Positions 10,301-22,167 of a stretch of DNA of 64,000 nucleotides are shown here, one piece after another. The stretch covers positions 5,111,488 to 5,175,487 of the forward strand of contig CM035358.1 in NCBI GenBank assembly GCA_020137815.1, in the 5' to 3' direction. This stretch comes from Hormiphora californensis (lineage: Eukaryota > Ctenophora > Tentaculata > Cydippida > Pleurobrachiidae). How positions within the stretch are numbered: the first letter of the stretch is position 1; the number at the start of each line of letters is the position of its first letter. Position numbers and translations under genes: made by a program. The notes under the pieces are model-generated. The model ran no database searches. It was not told the DNA's origin and saw nothing but the letters and a program-made list of their open reading frames with translations.

Positions 10301-13300
10301 TGTGGGTACTGCTAGACGAAGACAATATTAAACTATTGACAGCAGTTTAGTTAGTATATTTCAACTTTCTCGAGCTATGTCCCTCTCAGTTTGACTCCCC
10401 TTTTATACTTTTTACTTTTTACAAAGATCAATTTAACTCTAGTTACAATCAGGATACCCCACGTCAGCTTTACTTGGGCATTTCATTGCATTGATCAACA
10501 GCATTAAACAACAATATACTGCAACTGTAAACTTTTGGTATTTTCATGTAATCACCACCAGTCAAACCCCGATATACCGTGCACCCCGATATACCGCGCA
10601 CCCCGATATACCCTTCCTCCGAGGAGTCCGGTAAACCAAGGTTTGACTGTTATATACATCCTAATAGTAATTAATTGATTAATTAATTAATAGTAATTAC
10701 CTCATTATCTTCCCTTATGGCTTTAGCAGACTCGTAGGTTGATGGCACACAGCACGGCTGATACATCGGTTCCCTCATGTGTTCTGCGTAGTTTCCTGTT
10801 CAGAGTTTTGTGATGATATTGATTTGAGAATTATGATTGATATCATAATTTTAAGTAGACATTAATTAAATATAAGAGAGGTAAATAACAGAGATAAGAT
10901 TAAGGAGAAGAGTTGAAAGCCAACACGTTTTATAATAATCCCACTCAATCTAGTTCTTGTATCAGTGGCAGGAATGAGGTATAAATATACGTGGCAATGT
11001 TTTGTTCTCGTGCGTGTCACACATATCTCGGTCCTGTCACAGATTTGAATGGCTCATGACGTGACGCGCGATGACCCCCGGATAATAATCGAAGCGCGGA
11101 AATGTACAACTTTTCCCACGGTACCGCGCGGAAATGTACTTTTCATGTAACGAGGTTTCATGTCATCGCGCCATCCTGTCAGAATCACAGTCTCACAAAT
11201 GACTACTCCCCGAAGTCATGCAGTATGTCACACGGCAGATGACACATTTTGTCATTAGATGCTATTTGTCATTGTCCCACATTGAATACTCACTAGAGAG
11301 ACAAAGTGTGACGTTTTTGTCATAGTGACACCTGTCATCATCTATTGCTATAGTCTAGTAGGTCATCGGATGTGATGACTAATTAAATCATGACACACGG
11401 TCTAGTCTGGTCTAGTAGACTATAATACCCGGCTAGTCACTACCCACAGGGTCGCGGCTACTGCAGACTACTGCATCCAACTCTCGATTTCCCATGCACC
11501 TTGAATCTTGATATGGAAGTCCGGTAAATCGAGGTTTAATAAAAGGATTTCTGCCACTTACCCAACACCATGGTATGTGTAGGTGAACCATCCATCTTCC
11601 ACAGATAGGGGCATGATCCTGCACAATAGTTCACATATAACCCATCAGGGTCCCTTGATATTTGGCTATGTCCATATCTCGAACGAATTGGAGGTAGAGG
11701 ATTCGGAAGGCCACACTTCCCCGTGTCCTCGGGCTGCTGTGACCTTTCCCGGGGCTGGCCCTCCCCTAAAAAGGGAAATTTTTTGTTTAGGGGGTGTTGT
11801 TAGGGTTTGGCGGGTGACCATTATCGTTTGGTCGGGCCTAGATTTTGGGGGGGTTTGTTGGGGCCGGGGGGGTGGGGGGCCCGGGGGGGGTTGCTAGGGG
11901 TTGCTAGCGGGTTCAGGGTTGTTCGGGTTGCTAGGGGATTATCTTACTATATAATGCAAAAACACCCGAAACTTGACCCCCCCAGGGCATGTTTGGGGGC
12001 CCCCTAAATCGTCGTCATCAAGATCAATCACGTAACTTTCATGCTAGGAGTACCCCACATCCCAATGATCAGATCACCCAACTGAGGATAAAGATCACCC
12101 CACCCCCCCAAGATCGATCATCCCATGGGGATAATCACCCACCTTTGATCAGATCCCCCCATTAAATATCAATCATCCCATGATATCAGATCCCACTTTT
12201 CCCCCCCAGTACCCCACTTTGGGGAAAGAATCCCCCATAGGATTTGGAAAAAATAGACCAAAGACTGACGACAGAAAAATTTGAGATAAAAGGGAAGAGA
12301 GAAGGAGGAAAGGGGAAGAGGAGGAGAGAGGCAAAAGAGAGAAGAGAGAAAAGGGGATAGAAGAGAGAGAGAGAGAACAAATAGAGCCCCGGTGAGACAA
12401 AAAGGAGAACGCCCAAGAGAAAGAAAGAGAGACAAGAAGAGAGAAAGAGATAAAAATAAAAGAGCAGAAACAGAGAGAAAAAACGAAAAGAGAAGAGAGG
12501 CCCAGATTGTAGCAAACTTATCTTTTTTCCTGCCCCACTCAACGATCTCGTTTCAAAAAACCAACATTTTGGGGTTTTCCCCCCAGCAACTGTTTTTTAC
12601 CAGCAACCAAAACCCCCAAAACCAAATCTAAATGTAACCATATTTTTCACTTTAAATCTCTTTCCCCACTACAATTTCCTTCCCCCTCTTTCTCTCTCCC
12701 GCAAAGAGAGAAATTTTTTCCCTTTTTAACGCCCCCTCTCCTCCTTCTCTCTCTCCCCTTCCAAATCCCCCTTTTTTAAAAAGGGCCAAAATTTAAACCA
12801 CCTCCCCCTTTTTTTAAAACCGCTCTCCCCCTTTTTTTTTTTACAAAAAACCCCGTTTCCCCCTCTCTCCCCCCCCAAACAAACTAAAATATTCCCCACT
12901 GTGCAAATTTAAAAAAAAAATCCACCTTCACTTCCTAACTCGGGTTGTGTGGGAAAGACTTACCCTTTTCCCGCAAAACTCAACGACCCTCTTTTTCAAC
13001 GACGATTTTGGGTTTTTTCCCAGGGAACATGGTATTTTCCAAACCCCGGACAAAACCGAAACGAATCATAATTTTTAAACCATATTTTCACATTTAATCT
13101 CTATTCCCATTTAACAATTTCCTTCTCCCCCTCTCCCCCCTCCCCCCCCCCCCCCCAAAGAGAGAAACTTTTTTTTTCCCTTTTTAAAAACGCTCCCCCT
13201 CTCTCTCTCTCTCTTTTCTCCCCTTCCCCCTCTCCCCCAATCTCCCCCTTTTTTAAAGGGCCAAAATCCACTCCCCCCCCCTTTTTTTAAAAAACGTTTC

Positions 13301-14376
13301 CCCCTCTCTTTTTTTTTTTTTAAAAAAGAAAAAAACGAGACCCCGAAAATTCTCTCCCCTCCCCCCCCAAACTACGCCCGGAAAATTTCCCCCGCAGGGT
13401 GCTAATTAAAAAAAAACCCCTCTTCACTTCCTAACTCAGTTTTTTTGCAAAAACTTATCTCTTTTTTTGGGTATCGAAAACCACCTCCACACTCTGTTTA
13501 GAGGAAATCGGAACCGCTTGCCCTTTTTTCATAACGCCTAAAAACTTTTATCTGCCATGAAAATTGTAGCCCAAACACTACATAGTTCAAATTTTGGGGG
13601 TTTTGGGGGCCGCCACTTTTCGAAAAGGGGAAAACCAAATCTTGTTTTTTCCTTTCCTAAATTTTCTTTTGAAAACAAACAAAAATTTGCGAGCGGTCTT
13701 TAAAAGCTGGGGGTTTTCAAACTTCGGCCGTTTCCAGGGATAGTTTAACATTTTCATGTTAAAACCCCAGGTTTTTTTTGGGGCAAAGTAAATTTGATTT
13801 AAAAACATATTTTGTACAAATGGTCCAACTTCAAGACCTTTTTAATTTTGATGGCCAGACCTTTGAAGATAGAAACTTCAAACTTTGCCACGATCTTTAA
13901 TATGATGTTAAGCATATCTGACATACTTTTTCAAAAAAAAATTTCATCATTAACACCTAAAACTGATCTTAAAACCAAGGTTCCGGAGATAATTTTTCAA
14001 ATATGAGTACAGAATTGTAATTTTCAGACAATTTGGTGGGGAATACCAAAATTTGGTGCATTTTCATTGAGTGGTTGAGGAGCTATTAATTTTTGAAGTG
14101 AATCAAACCGCTTCTGTAACCCCTAGCTCAGGTCGCCGGGCGACCTTCGCGCGCGCTGGCAAGGGGTAACTTCGTAACCAATCTCTTTCTGCACAACTCA
14201 ACGATCTCGTTTCACACGAGCGATCTTGGGATTTCCCAGCGAACATGGTATATCCAGCGACTAAACCGAAACGAATCATAATATGTAACCATAGTTCACA
14301 TTTAATCTCTATTCCCGACTACAATTCCTTCTCCCTCTCTCTCTCCCGCAAAGAGAGAAACTGTTTTCCAGTTTAA

Positions 14377-14417
<41 letters not shown>

Positions 14418-17400
14418 ATCTCCCTTTTTTACGGCAGAAATACACTCTCCCCCTCAGTTTAACGCTCTCTCTTCTTTTTTTACAGAAGAAACGATATCTC
14501 TCTCTCCCCTCAAACTACGCGATATGTCACGCACTGTGCTAATTAAAAAAATCCATCTTCACTTCCTAACTCAGTTGTGTAGCAAGACTTATCTCTTTCT
14601 GCACAACTCAACGATCTCGTTTCACACGAGCGATCTTGGGATTTCCCAGCGAACATGGTATATCCAGCGACTAAACCGAAACGAATCATAATATGTAACC
14701 ATAGTTCACATTTAATCTCTATTATTTGCCTCCACCCACCCCTCCGCCCACCCCCCCACCCACCCAGACAGATAGGTCTCACATTACACATATAATACGT
14801 ACAATACCCGTCCTGCCACTTATAATGTAAACCTACCATATGCCAGACCAATTCAAGATACTATAATACTATAATAATGAAACCCCAAACACCTAATATG
14901 TGGGTGACCTAAAATCCTAAAAACGGAGGCAAAACCTCGTACAATAACCTATGTAAAACGATAATAAACCACACCGCAGTAGCTATCAGGCTAATCGAGA
15001 CTAAAGAATAGAAAGCGACATCCCCTCTTGTCGCAGGGGGATAGAGCCACGGAGCCAAGAATCACAGAAAGAAGAATCAAGATTCTGCGACTCTCGAAGG
15101 AGTTTAGTCTCCCGAACCCGAAGCCACCTATAATGCGAACCTGTCCTGTGGTCAGTTCCTGATGGTGGGGGAGGGGAGGGGGGCTATTCTCCTAGTGCCG
15201 GCGATATCGCTTTGCGATAGTCCCCTGTGGGCTTGCCGTTGGCAAGCCCAGGCACTCCGTAGATAGATAGATAGACAGAGATAGAGATAGAGAGGTAGGA
15301 CTAAGAGGAAACTGAGAAGTGAGAGATATGAAAAACGATCAGTTTTAAGCCATCCGTAGGATGGCCTGGGTCCACTAGTGGTCTTAAATTTGAGGACAAT
15401 GTCAGGGGATTGAGATAATGAATTGTTAGAGGCAACCATACTAAGTGGCTGTGGAGCGTTGATGAGGGAATGGTTAAATACGGGGAAGGGAAATAATATG
15501 GTTATACGATGGATGTAATAACCCATTCTAGGGGAGGGAAAATAAATTAATCAAAACAGTTCTCCGAGTTGTACTTCCCCAACTAGTTTTATAGCTAGAG
15601 GAAATTTGCTCTTGTTTGGAAACGAGTATAAGGGGAAACTCTAACTGAATGGCATCCCATCAACAGTAAAACTCTAACTGATATAATGGACCACAGTGTT
15701 GGTTCTTTCTCTGTATTCTCTCTGTGTGCGCGCCCGCACCCGGGCATACCCAATGTACTGCCTACAGAGAGAATACAGAGAAAGAACCATCACTGTGGTC
15801 CATTATCAGTTAAAGTCTTACTGTTGATGGGATCCCATTAATGGGATGCCATTCAGTTAGAGTTTCCCCTAATGAGAGGAAGTCACGAAAAAAAGGAAGA
15901 TAGTTTGATGTGGTTAAACAACTTAGGAGTGTTAGTTAATTTCGTTACCAAGTATGTAGTTGTTCGGTTGTGGAATTGTTATATGGGTGAGGCTCCCTCA
16001 ATTCACAACACAATAACGTGTTTGTTTGCAGAAACTCACATAGTAGCTGGGGTTATTCAGATTTGCCCTTGTTGCATCATAAAATGGCTCCTTGATCTTT
16101 CGTTTTGATTGTCGGCAACTTTTTAGGAAAATCCGCGGTCTGAAAGAGGGTGAATTTTTGTTTTGCCGAGAAACGACGTGCCCAAGGAAATTTTTGATTA
16201 TTTTTGTAGCTAAAGTTCATCTGAGCCTAGCTCTCTGCTCTAGTCAGAGAGGGAGAGAAAAGGGTCAATGGTAACCATTATAACTTGACATCTCTTATAA
16301 AAATGGATTAAACAGTTTTCTAGTTTCTAGTTTCTCTCCATGAAGTCTCAATTAACTGTGACGCAGGCAAGACAAGTCTAGTATGGCTCATGTCATGTCA
16401 ATCCTCCTGAAATCCTAGACATCTAGGCAGAGAGGGAGCGAGAGCATTCCGTTCGCGTTGCTTTCATAACCGAAACTTTGATTTAGTTTTTTCTCAGTTT
16501 AAATTTGTTGTCTCCGTTTTACTCAGTTTTCGAATTTTCGATTAACGCGGTCTTGATAAATTCTGTGTTGAGTCATCTATACCGGGTTTATGATTTACCG
16601 CGTTATGGTTCCCCGGGTGTCTGGGTTTTTTATTTACCAATTACCGGTTGCCAACCTTGATATAACTTACTTGTGCTCCCCAACAACAGTAGCTCGGAAC
16701 TGTGGTACCAGTCCTTTCTGGTTTTCTGATGAATGCGGTCTAATCTGGAAGCCCAGCCTGATCTTATTCCTTCCAACAATTTCCTGTAATTAATGTTTGC
16801 AATTAGTACAATAATCGATTGTTATGTTCTAAGTCTAACCCTTCTTTTCGAGGGCAAATAATCGATTGTTTAAATATGAGCTTGATGACGGTTCCAATCC
16901 TGTTTTGATTATTTGAATGTGAGCAAGTGCACCGCTAGACAGAATATCAGAGACCTTTATTAATTTGTCAAAAAATAGACAAGGACAGAGATGCTAGAAT
17001 TAATGAAATTCGATTATAACATGTATCCTTGTAAAATATGTGACCAGAATTTATTCAAGCTTGACATAATACTTATAGTTCAATCTTTAATTGTATTATT
17101 TTAGCCCTTAAAGCTACCCCCGCCCCCCCAATCCGTGGGAGAGATGGATTGATGAGGGAGGGAGAGAGAGAGAGAGAGATGTATTGATAAGGGAGAGAGA
17201 TAGATTGATGAGGGAGGGAGAGATGGGCACTTGACGACGGGTCCCAGGGAGGGCCCCTGTAGAAAGCGACAAAGGAGTTGGGAAGAAGAAAGAGAATGGA
17301 GGAATGGAGAGAAAGAGAAAGAGAGGGGAGAGAGAAAAGAAAAAGAGAAAAGGAAAAAAAGAAAAGAGAAGAGAGAGAAAAAAGAGAGGGGGGGGAAAAG

Positions 17401-19553
17401 GGGACCCCCCCCCCCAAAAAAATTTTTTTTTTTTTTTTTTTTTTTCCCTTTTCTCTCCTCCCCCTCTCTTTTTCCTTCCCCTTTCTCTCCCCCTCTCTCC
17501 GCCTCTCTCTCCCCCTTCCCTCTCTCTCTCCCCTCCTCCCTCTCTCTTTCTCGTCTCCCCTCCTCTCTCTCCTTCCTTTTCCCCCCCCCCTTCTTCCCCT
17601 TTTCCCCCTTCCTCTCCCCCCTTTCCCCCTTTCCCTTGTTTTTTTCCTTCCCTTTTTTTCCTTCTCCCCCTTTACCCCCCCCTCTTTCCCCTTTTTTCCC
17701 CCCCTTTTTCCCCCCCCCTTCCCCCCCGTTTTTTTTTTTCCCCCTTTTTTTTTTTTTTTTTTTTTCCCCCTTTTTTAAAATTTTATTTTTTTTTTTTTCC
17801 CTTTAAAACGTCGGACCCCTTTTAGGGACACCCTCGGGGGAAAGGCTCTTTCCATAAATCGGGGTGCCCCCAAAATGGGGGGTCAAATAAGGTTAATTTC
17901 CTATTGGGGGGAAAAAAATCCTTTCCCCTAAATGGGGTCCCCTAAATCGGGGCCCCAAATCGGGTCCACTGTATTCCAATTCGTACTGCCACAACTGAAA
18001 ATATATTTCCAGGAACCGACCAAAACAGTAACACCAATCAGAACTCTTATTTAGGTCCCCTGACTGGTTATCACCCAAATCAGGGCCCATATTTCCTGAT
18101 TCGGTGGGGGTTTTCCTGACTTGCGGCCCCAACAACATCTCTTGCAGATGGCTAACAAATGAATAAAAAAGGGAAAAAAAAATGTAACAACTTTGCTTGG
18201 GGGCACATCCCATGGTTCCTATTGAAATAAAAAATGGGTCAAAAATTTTTTAGAAAGTTTTAACAACCATTTTGTGAAAATTGGAAAACAAACCCGGGTT
18301 TTACTAGATGCTGATCGTTGAATCCTTCATACACATTAAAAGATTTCCACCCCCGGCTATTCTTCCCAATCTGTTTGCTATCAAGCACAACGTGATCTCC
18401 CTGGAGAAGCAGGGATTCCACCCTCTGGGCGGAACGGGAGGATTGCCCATACTGGTACAGTCGTAACTCCGCACTGCATAGTGACTGAAGGGGAGAGGTG
18501 ATTTAGTTAGCTGGTAATTGGAAGGGAATCCATTAATTGGTAATTAGAGTTTGTGTAAGTCTAAATGTGACTATATACTATCTCTGTCCCTAGCAGATAC
18601 TTCTGTTTAGGGACAGTGTAACATATTATTTGTACCTACCAAATCATTATCGGGGACTAATATTAATTAATATTAATAATAATTAAGGGGAACTTACCTT
18701 TTCTAGGGTGTGTCTAAGGTGATTCCTATTAATTGTGAAGTTAACACTAAACTGAGAATTATCTGACTTCAACGACTCTGAAAGGTAGAGAGAGAGTTAG
18801 AAGTTGGAGAGTATCATATATTTGTCACTTGTCACATAACACCATATATGGTCATATATCACGCGACACATAACACCATATATGGGCATATCATAGATTT
18901 GTCACTTGTCCTCAATTATCAATCTGTCATTTGTCATTCATTTGTCACTCTTGAAACCCAATATCTTTTTACAGTGCAGGTTTCGCTTGTGTATCAATAT
19001 AACTAGCCCTTTTGACATGTCTCTTATCCGATACCAATCTGTCAGAGCATTGGCGGCTGACAGATACCAATACCACAAGACTCTTGCAAGATCAGTATCA
19101 TCCGATACCAATGTGAGAGTTGAGACGTTTCGATTGACACTTCAATGCAGGTATATCCCCCGGTAATACACGGGATATCCACGTAAAGATGAAGACATGT
19201 GATAGTGAAATATTTATAGTTGATCGAGAAGATACTATCGAATGGGTTATTTATCGTGAAACCTCGATTTACCGGACCTCGATTTATCAGATGGAAAAAT
19301 TTCCCCCAAATTAGGATTGAATTAGCTTGATATCAAACCTCTAAACACCTTAATTCGAGGTTTTACTAATAGGTTTAAGTAAAGTACCTGGATAAAGCAC
19401 TGTAATATCTGTGTTGGCATCGTTTTTACAGCACCGAGCGTTGATAAATTCAGTCTCTGAGGTCATGAAATAATCAATCTGAAGGTTTTTACTGGCCCGC
19501 GTCCCAAGAATCATGTTGTGAAGGAGTAGGAGGAGGAGGGATGAGGGAAACAT
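6595..19553 (-). CDS. TGF-beta superfamily ligand (multi-exon)
   Basis: Assembled from splice sites. E1 19388-19553: MFPSSLLLLLLHNMILG signal peptide. E2 18698-18777. E3 18305-18484: SLCSAELRLYQ, the prodomain hallmark, then GWKSFNV. E4 16671-16783: prodomain end. E5 11562 to about 11736-11765: RILYLQFVRD, DPDGLYVNYC, CAGSCPYLW. E6 7173-7267 (near-identical copy 10701-10795): PMYQPCCVPSTYES. E7 6595-6642: IVLFEDIIVTSCKCV then stop. These follow TGF-beta order exactly, including CCVP and the terminal CxC. Phases join cleanly E1-E4 and E5-E7 (1-1, 0-0, 0-0; 1-1, 0-0). E5 needs a one-base correction near 11670-11675 (ATGGAC) to stay in frame. The first knot cysteine shows only in the neighbouring frame (GKC), and no clear furin site is seen, so E5's 5' edge is uncertain. 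The product would be a secreted dimeric ligand acting on Ser/Thr kinase receptors. Family call strong; exact model, especially E1 and E5, less so. Confidence 0.83.
7028..7102. mobile_element. Short pogo/Tigger-like MITE
   Basis: Begins CAGTCAAACCTCGATATACCG and ends CGAGGTTTGACTG, an inverted repeat with the CAGT...ACTG ends usual for pogo-like elements. A longer relative lies at the same place in the duplicate copy (10559-10649). No clear TA duplication here. Confidence 0.65.
7388..8199. other. Intergenic or intron, one short inverted repeat
   Basis: No exon recognised. ATAGGCCCCATG at about 7862 and its complement near 7910 form an inverted repeat around a 24-base spacer. Confidence 0.45.
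8623..8879. repeat. Perfect inverted repeat, 81 bp arms
   Basis: 8623-8703 is the reverse complement of 8799-8879; the 95 bp spacer is rich in CT/CA. The RNA from either strand would fold into a long hairpin. Lies inside the composite MITE. Confidence 0.9.
8905..9530 (+). repeat. 163 bp tandem repeat, about 3.7 units
   Basis: The anchor TGCAAATAAC recurs near 8911, 9074, 9237 and 9400. Each unit contains GACCCCCCATAAATCGACT and TTCTGCGTCGGAATATGTCC. A partial inverted copy lies at about 9603-9650, so the array ends in a foldback. Confidence 0.92.
10559..10649. mobile_element. Pogo/Tigger-like MITE in duplicate copy
   Basis: CAGTCAAACCCCGATATACC at the left and AAGGTTTGACTG at the right. Internal CCCCGATATACCG is repeated three times, whereas the copy at 7028 has fewer repeats. 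Confidence 0.6.
11760..13830. other. Low-quality consensus with inflated homopolymers
   Basis: Runs of A, T, C and G are lengthened and motifs that are clean at 14190-14740 appear garbled here. Open frames across it (11583-12007, 12169-12542) are composition artefacts. TGF-beta exon E5 borders this region. Confidence 0.75.
12525..14740 (+). repeat. About 410 bp direct repeat, four or more copies
   Basis: The segment beginning CTCAACGATCTCGTTTC and running through ACCGAAACGAATCATAATATG, CACATTTAATCTCTATT and a CT tract recurs near 12536, 12977, 14197 and 14607. The last two are clean and 410 bp apart; the first two are noisy. A palindromic GC block (GGTCGCCGGGCGACC) precedes one copy at about 14132. 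Confidence 0.8.
14740..16670. other. Intronic stretch of the TGF-beta-like gene, no exon assigned
   Basis: The minus-strand frame 15152-15526 has a protein-like stretch (SQSPDIVLKFKTT) but no usable splice pair in the needed phase. Otherwise only the MITE at 15632-15869 stands out. Confidence 0.4.
15632..15869. mobile_element. Harbinger-like MITE with TAA duplication
   Basis: Terminal inverted repeats GGGGAAACTCTAACTGAATG and its complement, flanked by TAA at 15629-15631 and 15870-15872. Inner inverted repeats continue through most of the element. A three-base TWA duplication is typical of the PIF/Harbinger group. Confidence 0.75.
17130..17805. repeat. Polypurine to polypyrimidine switch
   Basis: A GA-rich tract (17150-17400) passes through poly-C/A/T runs into a CT-rich tract (17440-17790). 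The long overlapping open frames are low-complexity only. The exact sequence is doubtful. Confidence 0.85.
18010..18118. mobile_element. Palindromic MITE, copy 1 (degenerate)
   Basis: Related to 48485-48593 and 51045-51154: starts CAGGAACCGACC and ends ...CCTGATTCGGTGGGGGTTTTCCTG with the shared CCAATCAGAACTC and GACTGGTTATCA interior. It lies in a noisy stretch, which may explain its differences (the central CACGTG reads CCCCTG). Confidence 0.7.
19255..19371. mobile_element. Pogo-like MITE remnant
   Basis: AAACCTCGATTTACCGGACC at the left and ATTCGAGGTTTTACT at the right. A partial relative lies at 20670-20720. Lies just after exon E1 of the TGF-beta-like gene. Confidence 0.5.
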
Positions 19554-19725
19554 GGTGAGCTGAGGAGGAGGGAGGTTGGGGGTTAGAGGGAGCTGAGCAG
19601 GAGGTAGGTTGGGGGTTAGAGGGAGCTGAGGAGGAGGGAGGTTGGGGGTTAGAGGGAGCTGAGGAGGAGGGAGGTTGGGGGTTAGAGGGAGCTGAGGAGG
19701 AGGGAGGTTGGGGATGGTGCCAACT
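19554..19725 (-). repeat. 33 bp minisatellite abutting TGF-beta start exon
   Basis: Read on the minus strand each unit is CTCTAACCCCCAACCTCCC then TCCTCCTCAGCTCC: a CTAAC box, pyrimidine tract and AG. The last unit ends CCTCCTCAG directly before CTCACCATG of exon E1. About four to five units. It may be an amplified acceptor of a 5' untranslated exon. Confidence 0.85.
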
Positions 19726-19929
19726 TGGGGATGGTGCTAACTTGGGGTTGGTGCGGGCACGCGAACATGAGGGGCGTGACGTGCCCAAAACTTGGGGATA
19801 GGGAGGATGGAGAAGGAAACTGTAGATAGACAATGACGTATGCCATAGGCATATAATTTGACAAAAGTAGGTTACTTGAGAGAGAAAGGCAGGGCAAGGG
19901 AATGAAAATTGAAACATTCTGCATACGTA

Positions 19930-22134
19930 CGTGGGCTGCGTCTAGACGCAAAAAAAGGTTCCACCTAGCCTAAATCAACTGCTCAGAAATGCCAGTTAGG
20001 TTTTCGCGATAGGAAATTGAAGGGCTAAAATTTATGTAGGCACATGCTTTATCTTCATTTTAACAAGTTTCTAACCGTATTCTCCTCTCTATCTCTCATA
20101 TTATCTTACTAGAAACCGGTTATGCATTTTCGTACTTTATATTTCGAGTACAATAGTAGAAGTTGTCACCCCCCCCCTGGGTGGCGTGCGAGTTTTTATT
20201 TGCGTGTCGGAAACTTGTTTTGGCTCTCACGCTTTGTTTCTTGACCAATTTCGTCAAACGGACTCACAAAATTATGCTCTTTCCGATGATATGCAGCATT
20301 TTGCCGAAAAAATGAAAGCAATTGGGGGCTGTCAGGCGCAAATACGACGCCGCGTGTGAAAAGGGGGTGACAACTTCAAAAAATCCGACTTTAATCAAAA
20401 ATTGACGAGACAATAAAGACGAAGGGGGAATATAACGATAGTATAGTTAGAAAAGCAAAGTAGGGCAATATATGAATATCTGGGCGGAAGGAGTTGACGG
20501 AAAAAAAACTTAGTTCTATAGAAATTGGTACATATATAATATTGTTCAGAATATAATGTCTTTTAGAAAGAAGGGATGGATATATTTATATTGTCACGCT
20601 ACGAGCTAGCGTATCGGAAAATTAGATTACTATGCCACAATTATATTACAGTTGGGACAACAAGAAATGTCAAACCTCGATTTATCTGACCTCGATTTAC
20701 CAGAATCGTGGTTTTACGGTATGATAAACAGCAACACCAATCAAAAACAGCTACCACGGGGTCCTTGGTGCAAATAATAAATATCTATATGAAACCTCAG
20801 GTCTCGGGTGAAAGGAAAATCTTCAACTAGATCTGTGGTGATAAACACGGTATCTTGAAAATTCCAAAGTGCATTGAACTGTAACCTTAGACCTTGTTGG
20901 ATATGGAGCTGTATCCTAAATATTCGATAGATAAAGAATATAATTATTGTCCGATAGACCAGTGAAGAATAAGGAATGTTTATCGATATGATATGGTGAG
21001 GTCGTATTATAGTAATTCTAATCAAAATTAGGGTGCCAATAGTAATTCTCGTTCGTCGAATCGTGTGTCCAATCAAGGATTGGACACACGACTTTTTTAC
21101 CAGGGTAATGATTTATGATTAAAACTGAAACTTGTTGAAACTAATTTAAACTCCCTACAATTGCTGTCGACAACTAACAACACGAATCAAAACAAAAAGT
21201 TGATACAAAACACCTTTATATACTAACTGGTAGTAGAGCTACGCCACAAACTAAGCTACATCTGTAGTGCGTGTGAACTTTGAAGTGAAGTGTTTAAAAA
21301 CACGTCATGCATAGACTTTTCTCGGTCCCCCTTTCTTAGACTTGTGCTTAATTAAAATCTAGATAGAACTGCTTGGAGGCTTACGATAAACTTGGATAGA
21401 AGACATAAAATATCATAGCTTCTATGTGAAACAAGGATGTGATCGATGTGATTGAGATAAGTCTAGATAATCAGCTCTATAACTAAAGTATGTATAACTG
21501 GCTTTAGTAGACGCCAAAATCAAATGGTAAATCAAAGCACCAAAAAATGAGCCAAAGACAGTCAGACAAGAGCCTAATCAATCACAACTGTACAGCTCAG
21601 AGTCGTTCTCTCACGTAACCTATCAGGCCAATGCTCAGACCACGGTTCTCGCGTGCTCCGAAAGAAATGAGAATAGGGTCAGGCTAATGCTCTGACAGCA
21701 CGTAACCGTGCGAGATGACGCGAGATGATGACAAGTGTTATCATGATCTGATAATAAACGGCCTGATTCAATTAGCAAGTGCCCAATGTCTAGATCTGAT
21801 AGATATGGCACTGTGATGACTATGCAGCTCCGGCCACCATCTCATCATGTGCAAGGCCATGATATGCACGGAGTGAGTAGAGACGTGGGATCTGGATAGA
21901 CGTGTCTAAAATTCCTGAGACACCGATAATATTATATATCCTCATTTCTTTTCTTTCTATCGGTCTCTATCTTTTTTCTCTCTTTTTCTCGTTTCTCTCT
22001 ATTCCTCTTTCTCTCTCTCTCCATTTCATGCAGTCCGGACACATATTTATGTTCCCCTATTGGGTCTAGACTGGCCGATATGATAGACGTCATAATATAA
22101 CAAATTACTTATCCCCTTAACATGAACAAACAAA

Positions 22135-22167
<33 letters not shown>

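Larger units (their letters stand above)
8200..10922. repeat. Duplicated block, copy 2 (interrupted)
   Basis: Second copy of 6548-7387. E6 (10701-10795) encodes the same 31 residues as copy 1. The terminal exon equivalent near 8230-8277 is garbled or degenerate and lacks the SCKC ending. 8160-8400 shows homopolymer inflation, so the decay may be partly a sequencing artefact. Confidence 0.85.

Noticed and set aside
15152-15526. Additional TGF-beta prodomain exon
   Set aside because: Has a protein-like stretch but no acceptor/donor pair giving the phase 2-2 insertion that would be needed.
17231-17825. Three overlapping frames of 166-191 residues
   Set aside because: Low-complexity GA then CT/poly-T sequence in a noisy stretch; no domain or splice support.
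19489-19951. Proline-rich repeat protein on the minus strand
   Set aside because: It is the 33 bp minisatellite translated; the useful frame here is the signal-peptide exon starting at 19553.
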